DNA of 10,523 nt from Nioella sp964229645. GTDB taxonomy: Bacteria; Pseudomonadota; Alphaproteobacteria; Rhodobacterales; Rhodobacteraceae. Location of the stretch: positions 1-10,523 of the forward strand of contig NZ_CAXREX010000010.1 of NCBI RefSeq assembly GCF_964229645.1, in the 5' to 3' direction. Shown piece by piece: positions 1-6,784 of the stretch (position 1 is its first letter; each line of letters begins with the position of its first letter). The notes beneath the pieces were generated by a model. The model was not told the DNA's origin. It saw only the letters and a list, made by a program, of their open reading frames with translations, and did not search any database. Position numbers and translations under genes: made by a program.

Positions 1-180
1 GTAGTGGCCAGCCACATGCCCCGGTAACATGCCCGAATAGGGCGCGGTCGGGCCGGGGTTGACCAGAGTCAGGCGGACGCCAGGCAAGGGTGCCATCGCC
101 CACATGCGCAAAACGAGCGCATGGGTGTGCCCGCCCCCCACCAGGACGATGTCCTTCACGATCGGCAGTTCCGGCCCCAT
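1..180 (-). CDS. selD: SelD-type protein with N-terminal FAD/NAD oxidoreductase domain, N-terminal 60 residues only (partial)
   Basis: The reading frame is open from the ATG at 180 down to the window edge, so only 60 codons are present. They contain an N-terminal dinucleotide-binding motif VLVGGGHTHA (residues 12-21) followed by a second strand (VRLTLVNPG) and PYSGMLPG. This is the start I know from the Rhodobacterales form of selenide, water dikinase, in which an NADH-dehydrogenase-like FAD domain precedes the SelD kinase domain. SelD makes selenophosphate from selenide and ATP; the donor is used for selenocysteine and 2-selenouridine in tRNA. The start is supported by a perfect AGGAGG on the minus strand (192 to 187), 6 nt before the ATG. 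The SelD kinase domain itself lies outside the window, so a stand-alone oxidoreductase of the same fold cannot be excluded. truA lies 192 bp upstream on the same strand. Confidence 0.72.
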   Translation of the reverse strand, partial: MGPELPIVKDIVLVGGGHTHALVLRMWAMAPLPGVRLTLVNPGPTAPYSGMLPGHVAGHY

Positions 181-324
181 CCCGTGCCTCCTGGTGACTG
201 TCTGCACAGCCTTACCCTCCCTGCACGCGACCGGCGAGTCCCCCTGCTGCCGCATCGTGGTGCGCGAGGCCTTGCCATGCGCCCATTATCCTTACCGCGT
301 GCCTGTCTTCTTCGTGGCGGCAAC

Positions 325-366
325 ACTCCGGGGGAGTCGCCTGAAAGGCGACGGGGAAGCATCCCC
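325..366 (-). other. Three abutting hairpins just downstream of truA
   Basis: Three inverted repeats lie end to end: ACTCC/GGAGT (325-329 with 333-337, loop GGG), GTCGCC/GGCGAC (336-341 with 347-352, 5-nt loop), and GGGG/CCCC (353-356 with 363-366, 6-nt loop). The first two share 2 bases, so they cannot both form completely. On the minus strand they begin 7 nt after the truA stop and precede the selD leader. They could slow or end truA transcription or protect its 3' end, but no U-tract follows in either direction, so I do not call an intrinsic terminator. The pairing is seen directly; the function is inferred. Confidence 0.4.
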
Positions 367-372
367 ACCTCC

Positions 373-1146
373 TCATGCGTCCCTGAATACCGGCGAGGGA
401 TAGACAACGTGGCTGAGGTAAAGCCCATCAGGCGGGCAGACCGGTCCGCAGGCCGCCCGGTCCCGGGCCTCGAGCGCATGTTTCACATCGGCGGGCACCC
501 AGGATCCGGCGCCGACCCGTTCCAGCGTGCCCACGATCGAGCGAACCTGGTTGTGCAGGACAGACCGCGCCCGGAGGAAGACCCGGAATTCCTGCCCATG
601 GGCGCAGGGCAATTCCTCGATCGTGATCTCGTCGAGCGTCTTCACCGGGCTGGCGGCCTGGCAGATGGTGGCGCGGAAGGTCGTGAAATCGTGACGCCCG
701 AGCAGATGCGCCGCTCCCTCGCGCATGGCCTGAAGGTCGAGCCGGTTCTTCACGTGCCATGCCTTGCCTGCATCATGGGTCAGGGGCGCGCGCCGGGCGA
801 TCAGGCGGAACACGTATTGCCGCTCCAGCGCCGAGAACCGCGCATGCCAGTCCTCCGCCACGCGTGCGGCGGCAACAATTGCAACCGGGGCGGGCTTGAG
901 GTGGTAGTTCAGGGCCTCCGACAGGCGAAACGGGTCCCAGTCACGGGACATGTCACACTGGGCAACCTGGCCCGTGGCATGCACGCCTGCATCGGTGCGG
1001 CCCGCTGCCGCGATCGACGGGACACCGGGTTCCAGCCGAGCAAGCGCGGCCTCGATCGCGCCCTGGACCGAGGGTTGGTCGGCCTGTCGCTGCCACCCTG
1101 CAAAGGGGCGGCCGTCATATTCTATGAGAAGCGCATAGCGGGGCAT
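373..1146 (-). CDS. truA: tRNA pseudouridine(38-40) synthase TruA
   Basis: A 257-residue cytoplasmic enzyme that isomerises uridines 38, 39 and 40 in the anticodon arm of many tRNAs to pseudouridine. The family signature GRTDAGVHATGQVA starts at residue 49, and its aspartate (D52) is the catalytic nucleophile equivalent to D60 of E. coli TruA. Further family landmarks are the N-terminal YDGRPFAGWQRQ, ARFSALERQYVFRL, the FRATICQA segment and the C-terminal LHNQVRSIVGTL. Length matches the family (about 250-270). The ATG at 1146 gives the canonical start RYALLIEYDG; GGGAAGG lies almost against the ATG, so the Shine-Dalgarno is poorly spaced. It is divergent from ycjX across a 164-bp gap and lies upstream of the partial selD on the same strand. 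In many Rhodobacterales truA follows fmt, which is not seen here. Confidence 0.96.
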   Translation of the reverse strand: MPRYALLIEYDGRPFAGWQRQADQPSVQGAIEAALARLEPGVPSIAAAGRTDAGVHATGQVAQCDMSRDWDPFRLSEALNYHLKPAPVAIVAAARVAEDWHARFSALERQYVFRLIARRAPLTHDAGKAWHVKNRLDLQAMREGAAHLLGRHDFTTFRATICQAASPVKTLDEITIEELPCAHGQEFRVFLRARSVLHNQVRSIVGTLERVGAGSWVPADVKHALEARDRAACGPVCPPDGLYLSHVVYPSPVFRDA

Positions 1147-1310
1147 GCCTTCCCGCTAACGCAAGAAAAACGAAAGGGCAATCACGGGCAGGTGGGGCTG
1201 CGCCATGCTCTCGCGGGCTGGAACGCCGCGTCAATCCAACTTGGGGCCTGTAAACCGTGGCGCTGAATGCCTATTCTCTGGGCAACGGATTTTCTTGAAG
1301 GACAGATCGC

Positions 1311-2723
1311 TTGGTCATTGGCGCCATCTCCGACACCCTGGGCCGCTCGGTCGAAAGCGTGGGGTCGGTCCTTTCCGAAACCTTCTTCGAGCCGGTGATC
1401 CGTCTTGGCGTCACCGGGTTGTCGCGCGCGGGCAAGACGGTGTTCATCACCTCGCTGGTGGCGAACCTGCTGGATCGGGGCAGGATGCCGGGCCTTCAGG
1501 CCGCGTCCTCGGGCCGGATCCAGGCGGCTTTCCTGCAACCGCAACCTGACGATACCGTCCCGCGCTTCGACTACGAAACCCACCTTGCCGCCCTGACCGG
1601 GCGCGCACCGCATTGGCCCGAGTCGACCCGAGCGGTTTCTGAGCTCCGGCTGTCCCTTCGTGTTCAGCCCTCTGGCCTTCTATCTGGCTTGTCCGGTCCG
1701 CGCACGGTTCATATCGACATCGTGGATTACCCGGGCGAATGGCTGCTGGACCTGTCTCTTCTCGACCAAAGCTACGACCAGTGGAGCGCCGATACGCTGT
1801 CGCGGGCCGAAGCCCGCGACCCGGCGCGCCAGTTCCGGGCGCTGATCGACGCCACGGACGGTAGCGCGGCACTCGACGAGCCCACGGCGCAGGCCCTTGC
1901 GCGAAGCTTCACGGCTTACCTTGTCGAAGCCCGTGAACAGGGCTTTTCAGACTGCACGCCGGGCCGCTTCCTGCTGCCGGGCGAGCTGGAGGGCAGCCCT
2001 GCGCTTACCTTCGCGCCGCTTCCCGCGGGCGAGGCCCCGCGCGGCAGCCTGCGCCGCGAAATGGCGCGGCGATACGAGGCCTACAAGGCCCAGGTGGTCA
2101 AACCCTTCTTTCGCAACCACTTCGCCCGGATCGACCGGCAGGTGGTGCTGGTCGATGCACTCGGCGCGATCCATTCCGGGCCGCAGGCGGTCGAGGATCT
2201 GCGCCGCGCCATGGCGGGCATCCTTGGCGCCTTCCGGCCTGGGCGGAACTCTTTCCTGTCGGCGATCATGGGCAGGCGGGTGGAGAAGATTCTTTTCGCG
2301 GCCACCAAGGCCGACCACCTGCATCACAGCCAGCATCCGCGACTGACCGCGATCATGGAGGCGCTGCTGCGCGATGCGCGAGACCGGGCCGATTTCGCCG
2401 GGGCCAAGACGCAGGCCATGGCGCTTGCCGCGCTGCGCGCAACGGTCGAGGAAACCCGCAGCCATGACGGAAAGGCGCTCGATCTCGTGCGCGGGACACT
2501 GCTGGAAACCGGCAAACAGGCGGCCTTTCACCCCGGCGAGTTGCCCGAGGACCCCGGCCACCTTCTGGCCCCGGCCCGCAAGGGAGAGACCGCCTGGCTT
2601 GACGCGGATTACTCGGTCATGCGCTTCGCGCCTGCCGAGTTGACCCTGAAACCCGGTGAGGGTCCGCCGCATATCCGGCTGGATCGCGCCGCTGAATTCC
2701 TGTTGGGGGACAAGCTGGCATGA
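1311..2723 (+). CDS. ycjX: YcjX-family P-loop NTPase (DUF463)
   Basis: A 470-residue predicted GTP/ATP-binding protein. A Walker A motif GLSRAGKT is at residues 36-43, a G3/Walker-B-like IDIVDYPGEW ends at residue 144, and a G4-like ATKADH lies near 331-336. These, with ETFFEPVIRLGVTG just before the P-loop, are hallmarks of YcjX. In E. coli ycjX and ycjF are heat-shock genes near psp, and in some gammaproteobacteria they sit in psp-type envelope-stress operons; the molecular role is not well defined. The start is TTG: no in-frame ATG precedes the P-loop, a TGA lies in frame at 1296-1298, and AAGGA at 1298-1302 is 8 nt upstream. It is first of a three-gene operon and its stop overlaps the next start by 4 nt (ATGA). 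No psp genes are in the window. Confidence 0.93.
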   Translation: MVIGAISDTLGRSVESVGSVLSETFFEPVIRLGVTGLSRAGKTVFITSLVANLLDRGRMPGLQAASSGRIQAAFLQPQPDDTVPRFDYETHLAALTGRAPHWPESTRAVSELRLSLRVQPSGLLSGLSGPRTVHIDIVDYPGEWLLDLSLLDQSYDQWSADTLSRAEARDPARQFRALIDATDGSAALDEPTAQALARSFTAYLVEAREQGFSDCTPGRFLLPGELEGSPALTFAPLPAGEAPRGSLRREMARRYEAYKAQVVKPFFRNHFARIDRQVVLVDALGAIHSGPQAVEDLRRAMAGILGAFRPGRNSFLSAIMGRRVEKILFAATKADHLHHSQHPRLTAIMEALLRDARDRADFAGAKTQAMALAALRATVEETRSHDGKALDLVRGTLLETGKQAAFHPGELPEDPGHLLAPARKGETAWLDADYSVMRFAPAELTLKPGEGPPHIRLDRAAEFLLGDKLA

Positions 2724-3727
2724 GCACACGCAAGGGTCCCGTTCTGATCGAGCTGGACGACACCCCGAAGGAAGGCCCCGCCGCCGCGCCGCCGGTTCCC
2801 GATCTCGACCTTCCAGCCCCGACCGGGCGGGCCATGCAGACCGTGGCGACACTGGCCGCGCGCCGGCCCTCGCGCCTGGCGCGCCTGTTCTGGGCGTCCC
2901 TGTCGGCCCTGCTGGGTTTCGTGGTGTCGCTGGCCGCGTGGAACTTCGTCACCGGCCTTCTGGCGGCGAACCCGGTCCTGGGCTGGGTCGCGACCGGCCT
3001 GATTGCCCTCTTCCTGCTCGCAGCCCTCCTGATCGCCCTGCGCGAGGCGGCGTCCTTTTTCAGCCTTGGCCGTCTCGACGCCATCCAGAAAGCGGCCGAG
3101 TCCGCGCTGGCCACAGGTGATCTCAAGGCGGCTGAGAAGGTCAGCGACGATCTCGTGGCGCTTTACCGAAGCCGTCCCGAACTTCGCCTCGGGCGAGAGG
3201 CTCTGGCCAACCGCAGGGGAGATGTGTTCGACGCCGACACGGCGCTCCACATGGCTGAAGATCACCTGCTTGCCCCGCTCGACGCCGCTGCGCGGGCTGA
3301 AGTGGAAGCTGCCACGCGGCAGGTGGCCACCGTCACGGCTCTCGTGCCGCTGGCCCTCGCCGACGTGGTTGCGGCGCTGACCGCCAACATGCGGATGATC
3401 CGGCGCATCGCCGAGATTTACGGGGGCCGAGCCGGGACACTTGGTGCCTGGCGGCTGACTCGCACGGTGATCACCCATCTTGTCGCGACCGGCATGGTCG
3501 CCGTGGGCGATGACATGCTTGAACCGATCATCGGCAGTGGCCTGGTCGGCAAGATTTCCCGCCGCTTCGGCGAAGGTGTCGTCAATGGTGCGCTCACCGC
3601 CCGGGTGGGGGTCGCCGCGATGGAGGTCTGCCGCCCGCTGCCCTTCCGCAAGTCGACCAGACCTTCCGTCACCGGGATGGTGCGGCGGGCGCTGTCGGGG
3701 CTTTTCTCCAAGGGCGACAGCGCGTGA
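2720..3727 (+). CDS. ycjF: YcjF-family inner-membrane protein (UPF0283/DUF697)
   Basis: A 335-residue protein. The N-terminal about 50 residues are Pro/Ala-rich and presumably cytoplasmic, followed by two hydrophobic segments at about 57-80 and 86-107. A soluble helical part with a conserved C-terminal domain follows: NMRMIRRIAEIYGGRAG (about 223-239), then a GEGVVNGALTARVGVAAMEVCRPLPF-like block at about 284-309, which is the strongest YcjF signature. YcjF is the regular companion of YcjX and presumably anchors or partners it at the inner membrane. It starts at an ATG overlapping the ycjX stop by 4 nt, with a GGGGGA about 10 nt upstream, implying translational coupling. Its own TGA overlaps the GTG start of the transporter gene. 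Biochemical function is unknown. Confidence 0.92.
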   Translation: MSTRKGPVLIELDDTPKEGPAAAPPVPDLDLPAPTGRAMQTVATLAARRPSRLARLFWASLSALLGFVVSLAAWNFVTGLLAANPVLGWVATGLIALFLLAALLIALREAASFFSLGRLDAIQKAAESALATGDLKAAEKVSDDLVALYRSRPELRLGREALANRRGDVFDADTALHMAEDHLLAPLDAAARAEVEAATRQVATVTALVPLALADVVAALTANMRMIRRIAEIYGGRAGTLGAWRLTRTVITHLVATGMVAVGDDMLEPIIGSGLVGKISRRFGEGVVNGALTARVGVAAMEVCRPLPFRKSTRPSVTGMVRRALSGLFSKGDSA

Positions 3728-4620
3728 CCGGGGACCGCCCGCTTCTGGGCATCCTCTTCATGCTTGGGTTCTGCGTGCTGATCCCGTTCGGGGATGCGCT
3801 GGCCAAGATTCTCGGCGACAGCGTTCCGCTGATCGTTCTGGTCCTTGTGCGCTTCGGGGCCCAGGCCTTGCTGCTGATGCCCCTGGTCTGGCTGATGGGG
3901 GGAACCCTGCGCATGGGCGGACGCACTTTTCGCCTGACGGCCTTCAGGTCGGTCCTGCAGATCATGGGCATTTCTTTCATGTTCCTCAGCCTGCGCTACC
4001 TTCCGCTGGCCGACGCCGTTGCCATCGCCTTCGTCATGCCCTTCATCATGTTGCTCCTGGGGCATGTGGTTCTGGGTGAAGAGGTTGGCCTGCGCCGCAT
4101 TTCGGCCTGCGGGGTGGGGTTCATCGGCACCCTCATGGTGATCCAGCCGAGCTTTGCCGAGGTGGGCTGGGTCGCCACGTTGCCCCTGTCCGTCGCCGTG
4201 ATCTTTGCCGTCTTCATGTTGATCACCCGCCAGATCGCCAAGGAGGCCGACCCGCTGGCCCTTCAGGCGGTTGGCGGGCTGGTGGGGGTGCCGATCCTTC
4301 TGGTGCTTCTTCTCCTGCCCATCGACCTGCCGGACCTGACGCCGGGCTGGCCCTCCGGGGGCGATGCCTGGCTCTTGGTGGCCATGGGTGTTCTGGGAAC
4401 CGTCGCGCATCTGCTGATGACATGGTCGCTGCGCTTCGCGCCGTCTGCCACGCTGGCGCCGATGCAATACCTGGAGATCCCGGTGGCGACACTTCTTGGG
4501 CTGCTCTTCTTCGATGAACTGCCCGACGGGCTTGCCGCCGCAGGGATCGCGCTGACCGTGGGGGCGGGGCTTTACATCATCTGGCGCGAGCGCGTGACCT
4601 CTCGCGCGGGCGCGGCGTAA
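3724..4620 (+). CDS. DMT-superfamily (EamA) transporter
   Basis: A 298-residue, very hydrophobic inner-membrane protein with about ten predicted transmembrane helices in two similar halves (about residues 5-137 and 150-288), the EamA duplication of drug/metabolite transporters. Typical landmarks are FGDALAKIL in helix 1, the LRYLPLADAVAIAFVMPF segment at about 90-107, GHVVLGEEVGLRR closing the first half, and SATLAPMQYLEIPVATLLGLLFFDELPD in the second half. Substrate cannot be assigned; family members move amino acids, riboflavin, S-adenosylmethionine and other metabolites. The GTG at 3724 overlaps the ycjF stop (GTGA), with AAGGG at 3710-3714 acting as ribosome binding site 9 nt upstream. 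As the last gene of the ycjXF operon it is probably co-expressed with it, though a shared function is only an inference. Its 3' end overlaps the convergent gene. Confidence 0.9.
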   Translation: MTGDRPLLGILFMLGFCVLIPFGDALAKILGDSVPLIVLVLVRFGAQALLLMPLVWLMGGTLRMGGRTFRLTAFRSVLQIMGISFMFLSLRYLPLADAVAIAFVMPFIMLLLGHVVLGEEVGLRRISACGVGFIGTLMVIQPSFAEVGWVATLPLSVAVIFAVFMLITRQIAKEADPLALQAVGGLVGVPILLVLLLLPIDLPDLTPGWPSGGDAWLLVAMGVLGTVAHLLMTWSLRFAPSATLAPMQYLEIPVATLLGLLFFDELPDGLAAAGIALTVGAGLYIIWRERVTSRAGAA

Positions 4621-5767
4621 GCGCGGGCATGGGCGGAAGCAGATCCCCGCAGACAAGCCGGGTCAGGATACGAGGTATCGGCCAGAGCCGGGACAGGGGT
4701 GCCAGCAGGTGATCGCGCAGCAGGGGCAGGGCCCGGCTGTCTGACTGGTATTGCGGCGTGAAGGCGGCGCTCATCGCCTGGTAGGCCGCAATGTGCCAGC
4801 GCCGTGCCCCGGCATAGAGGCGCAGGGCTTCGTCTCCCTGGGCCTGCCGAAGGGCCAGGTGCAGGGCACGTGCATCAAGCAGCGCCATGTTCGCCCCCTG
4901 CCCAAGCTGCGGGCTGGCCCGGTGCGCGGCATCACCGATATGAGCGATACCTTCACCGTAGGGGCGGGCAAGCGAGCCGTGCGTGTAGCTGGCATAGGTG
5001 AAGTCGTCGTGACCGCAGAGCGTTTCGAGGAAGGGCGTGAATTCGGGCCAGAGGGCGTGGGTGTCTGCCGTCCAGGTCTCGAAAGCTGCGGCGCGCCAGG
5101 CCGCGTGATCGCGCCGCGCAAGCGAATAGAAGATCGCAGCCAGGGGGCGACCCGGCGCATCGGGCATCGCCCCCACGGGCAGCACCCCCAGCATCCGGTC
5201 GGCCCGGCGATAGCATTGGGTCAGCCTGTCCACCGGCAAGGGGGTGGAGGCGGGCCAGGGAACGGTGGACCAGACCGCCCCATAGGGCAGGGCGCGGCTG
5301 ACAAGCGGCGAGAGCGGCGACCCTGCCCCGCAGGCATCGACGATGAGGTCGAATGGGCCGTCACGCCGGGCGCCAAAGTCCAGATAGGCCCTGTCGCGCC
5401 CGGTGACCTTGTGGCCCGCGCGCAGCTCGGCCCCCGCGGAAAGGGCCGCCTGATACAGGACATGAAAAAGGGCCGCGCGGTGAATGCCAAACCCACGGCG
5501 CGCGCCGTATCCGACCGAAAGGACCACCCGGCCGCCATCCGCTTCCTCGCCATGGAGCGCTTCCAGCGGCGCACCGAGGCCGCGCGCGGCATCTCCTGCG
5601 CCGAGCTGGTCCAGCACCTCCATGCCAACGGGCTGGATCACCAGCCCCGATCCGACCGGACGCGGGGCCTCGAACTGATCGAAGAGGGTCACCTTGTGCC
5701 CGTCGCGCGCCAGCAGGGCCGCCGCCGCCAGGCCGCCAATTCCTGCCCCTGCGATCCCGATCCGCAT
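4577..5767 (-). CDS. FAD-dependent monooxygenase-like oxidoreductase
   Basis: A 396-residue flavoprotein of the UbiH/salicylate-hydroxylase (PHBH-like) fold. The Rossmann motif GAGIGG is at residues 7-12, followed by an acidic residue at the end of strand 2 (VTLFDQFEAPRPVGSG). VDACGAGS near the middle is a variant of the DG motif, and the second FAD motif GDAAH (278-282) is followed by PQLGQGANMALLDA. Such enzymes use NAD(P)H and O2 to hydroxylate an organic, often aromatic, substrate; the substrate here is unknown. I place the start at the ATG at 5767 because the family begins MRIGIAGAGIGG; ATG 5797 and a start at 5836 would add an unconserved tail. No strong Shine-Dalgarno is seen. The last codons give an Arg-rich tail lying inside the convergent transporter gene (44-bp overlap). 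Confidence 0.85.
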   Translation of the reverse strand: MRIGIAGAGIGGLAAAALLARDGHKVTLFDQFEAPRPVGSGLVIQPVGMEVLDQLGAGDAARGLGAPLEALHGEEADGGRVVLSVGYGARRGFGIHRAALFHVLYQAALSAGAELRAGHKVTGRDRAYLDFGARRDGPFDLIVDACGAGSPLSPLVSRALPYGAVWSTVPWPASTPLPVDRLTQCYRRADRMLGVLPVGAMPDAPGRPLAAIFYSLARRDHAAWRAAAFETWTADTHALWPEFTPFLETLCGHDDFTYASYTHGSLARPYGEGIAHIGDAAHRASPQLGQGANMALLDARALHLALRQAQGDEALRLYAGARRWHIAAYQAMSAAFTPQYQSDSRALPLLRDHLLAPLSRLWPIPRILTRLVCGDLLPPMPALTPRPRERSRARAR

Positions 5768-5866
5768 CCTGCACCCCGTCACCGTCCACACGGGCATGGT
5801 TGACCGATGCAGGCCAGAGGCGCAACCTGAGCGCATATTTCACAACGGCATTTGAAAGGACATCCC

Positions 5867-6175
5867 ATGCGGTGGGCCAACTTGTCCGGGGTTGCGAAAG
5901 CGGCCGTCATCTTCGCGGTGCTCGGTTTCGTGATCGCGCTGAGCTCGACCAGCACGAGCTCGATCAACGGGGTCACGACCTGTTCGTACATGAACTACGG
6001 GGCGCTTCTCTTCGGGGCGCTGGCGATGATGGCGGGCGCGGCGGGCCTGGTCGGCCTGCGCGATCTGCCCGCCCAGACACGCAGCCTCAACATCGCCGTG
6101 CTGGTCGGGGCGGACCTTGTTGGTGTGCTCCATGTGCTGCGCGGGATCGGGATGATCGGCGGCCCCTGCGGCTGA
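5867..6175 (+). CDS. Small three-helix membrane protein, function unknown
   Basis: A 102-residue protein I do not recognise. It has three hydrophobic segments at about 10-26, 44-64 and 75-95. The positive-inside rule (Arg2/Lys11 before helix 1; Arg65 and Arg72 in the loop between helices 2 and 3) puts the N-terminus in the cytoplasm and the C-terminus outside. The only two cysteines, C39 (TTCSY) and C101 (GGPCG), then both face the periplasm and could form a disulfide. The start is the ATG at 5867, preceded by AAAGGA at 5855-5860 with a 6-nt spacer; a TTG at 5852 is in frame but would absorb that site. It is divergent from the flavoprotein gene (99-bp gap) and convergent with the hemoglobin gene. 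The coding character is good but no family is evident. Confidence 0.72.
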   Translation: MRWANLSGVAKAAVIFAVLGFVIALSSTSTSSINGVTTCSYMNYGALLFGALAMMAGAAGLVGLRDLPAQTRSLNIAVLVGADLVGVLHVLRGIGMIGGPCG

Positions 6176-6194
6176 CCTGCCCGCCGGGGCAGCC

Positions 6195-6264
6195 AAGATT
6201 TTTACCTAAAAATCTTACAAGGATCTTTCAAAGATCCTTCCGCGCGATCCGTGGCGGATCGCGC
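6195..6264. terminator. Array of three perfect 10-bp inverted repeats between convergent genes
   Basis: Three perfect dyads sit side by side. Dyad 1: arm AAGATTTTTA (6195-6204), 2-nt centre, exact reverse complement at 6207-6216. Dyad 2: arm AAGGATCTTT (6219-6228), 1-nt centre, reverse complement at 6230-6239. Dyad 3: arm GCGCGATCCG (6242-6251), centre TGG, reverse complement at 6255-6264. The gaps between them are 2 nt each. The array fills most of the 96-bp gap between the membrane-protein stop and the hemoglobin stop, which is where a bidirectional terminator belongs. None has a classical U-tract after a GC-rich stem, and dyad 1 is strikingly AT-rich for this genome, so a dispersed repeat or protein-binding site is an alternative. 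Confidence 0.6.
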
Positions 6265-6271
6265 CCCGTCC

Positions 6272-6685
6272 CTAGCGCAGCTTGGGGATGCCGCCGGGCA
6301 GGATGTCCCGGTCGACGACCCCTGCGCGCAAGGACCGGCCGATTCGATGCGCCAGCGCCGACCAGCTTGCCGCCTGCTGCTCCGACAACTCGGCCCGGAG
6401 CGTGGCATCGAAGAGCTTGAGCCAGGGCTCGAACATGCCCGGCCGCACGTTCCCGGCCTGAACATGGGCAGCCATGGGGCTGCCGTCATAGCCGCGCTCG
6501 CCCAGGATGGCATTGGCCCAGAACCGGGCGATCTTGGCCTCATGGCTGGGCCAGTCCGTCACATGGGCGGCGAATACGGGACCCAGGACGGGATGGGCCC
6601 TCACGCCCGCGTAGAAGCAGGCGACCACGCGCTCGATCTCGGGGCGGGTGATAGGGAACTTGGCGAGGGGCGGCGGGGTGCTCAT
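6272..6685 (-). CDS. Group III truncated hemoglobin
   Basis: A 137-residue heme protein with the 2-on-2 globin fold. Compared with Campylobacter Ctb, the B10 tyrosine is Y25 (FYAGVR), the HPVLGPVF segment follows, the E7 position is H48 (SHEAKIARFW), the proximal F8 histidine is H74 (MAAHVQ), and the G8 tryptophan is W88 (MFEPWLKLFDATL). All key heme-pocket positions are therefore present, so an intact protein binding O2 or NO is expected. Group III globins are linked to handling of NO, peroxide or oxygen, but the exact role is uncertain. The ATG at 6685 gives a normal length; no good Shine-Dalgarno precedes it, so expression may be low or the message leaderless. It is divergent from ileS and convergent with the small membrane protein. 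Confidence 0.9.
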   Translation of the reverse strand: MSTPPPLAKFPITRPEIERVVACFYAGVRAHPVLGPVFAAHVTDWPSHEAKIARFWANAILGERGYDGSPMAAHVQAGNVRPGMFEPWLKLFDATLRAELSEQQAASWSALAHRIGRSLRAGVVDRDILPGGIPKLR

Positions 6686-6749
6686 GCGGGGCAGGATGGG
6701 GCGGGCGTTGCGCGTGATCTAGTTGCCATCTGGTCGCGCCCGGCCCTAC

Positions 6750-6778
6750 TGGACGCCCTTGGCCCTCGGGCCTATAAG
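6750..6778 (+). promoter_or_regulatory. Predicted sigma70-type promoter of the ileS leader
   Basis: The -35 element TGGACG (6750-6755, 4 of 6 matches to TTGACA) and the -10 element TATAAG (6773-6778, 5 of 6 matches to TATAAT) are separated by 17 nt, the ideal spacing. Transcription would start at about 6784-6786, at the ATG of the Ile-rich leader peptide. This is read by eye; the start site is not measured. A second, weaker candidate (TTGAGT 6865-6870, TAATCC 6887-6892, 16-nt spacer) lies inside the leader and would bypass it. Confidence 0.5.
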
Positions 6779-6784
6779 GCGGCT

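Noticed and set aside
336..352. tRNA-like anticodon arm (5-bp stem, 7-nt loop CTGAAAG) on the plus strand
   Set aside because: No acceptor stem, D arm or T arm with GTTCGA can be placed around it, and no tRNA-Sec match exists on either strand.
156..362. Minus-strand ORF of 68 codons with GGAGGT 4 nt before its ATG, running from the truA end into selD
   Set aside because: It is dominated by rare AGG, AGA and CGA codons, gives an Arg/Pro/Gly-rich product, and overlaps the start of selD, which has its own perfect ribosome site. The GGAGGT match looks fortuitous.
387..400. Sequence ATACCGGCGAGGGA, resembling the 3' part of a TPP riboswitch
   Set aside because: It is inside the truA coding sequence on the other strand, and the CTGAGA and ACCTGAT elements of the riboswitch are missing.
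1240..1277. CTTG...CTATTC upstream of ycjX as a heat-shock sigma32-type promoter
   Set aside because: The two elements are about 27 nt apart, too far for a sigma32 promoter; only an isolated TATTCT (1272-1277) could be a -10.
5800..5805. TTGACC, a good -35 element upstream of the small membrane protein
   Set aside because: The hexamer at proper distance (5823-5828) is CAACCT, too poor a -10, and CATATT at 5834-5839 is too far away.
5768..5836. N-terminal extension of the flavoprotein from starts at 5836 or 5797
   Set aside because: The family begins a few residues before the GAGIGG motif, as at the ATG at 5767; the extension has no conserved character.
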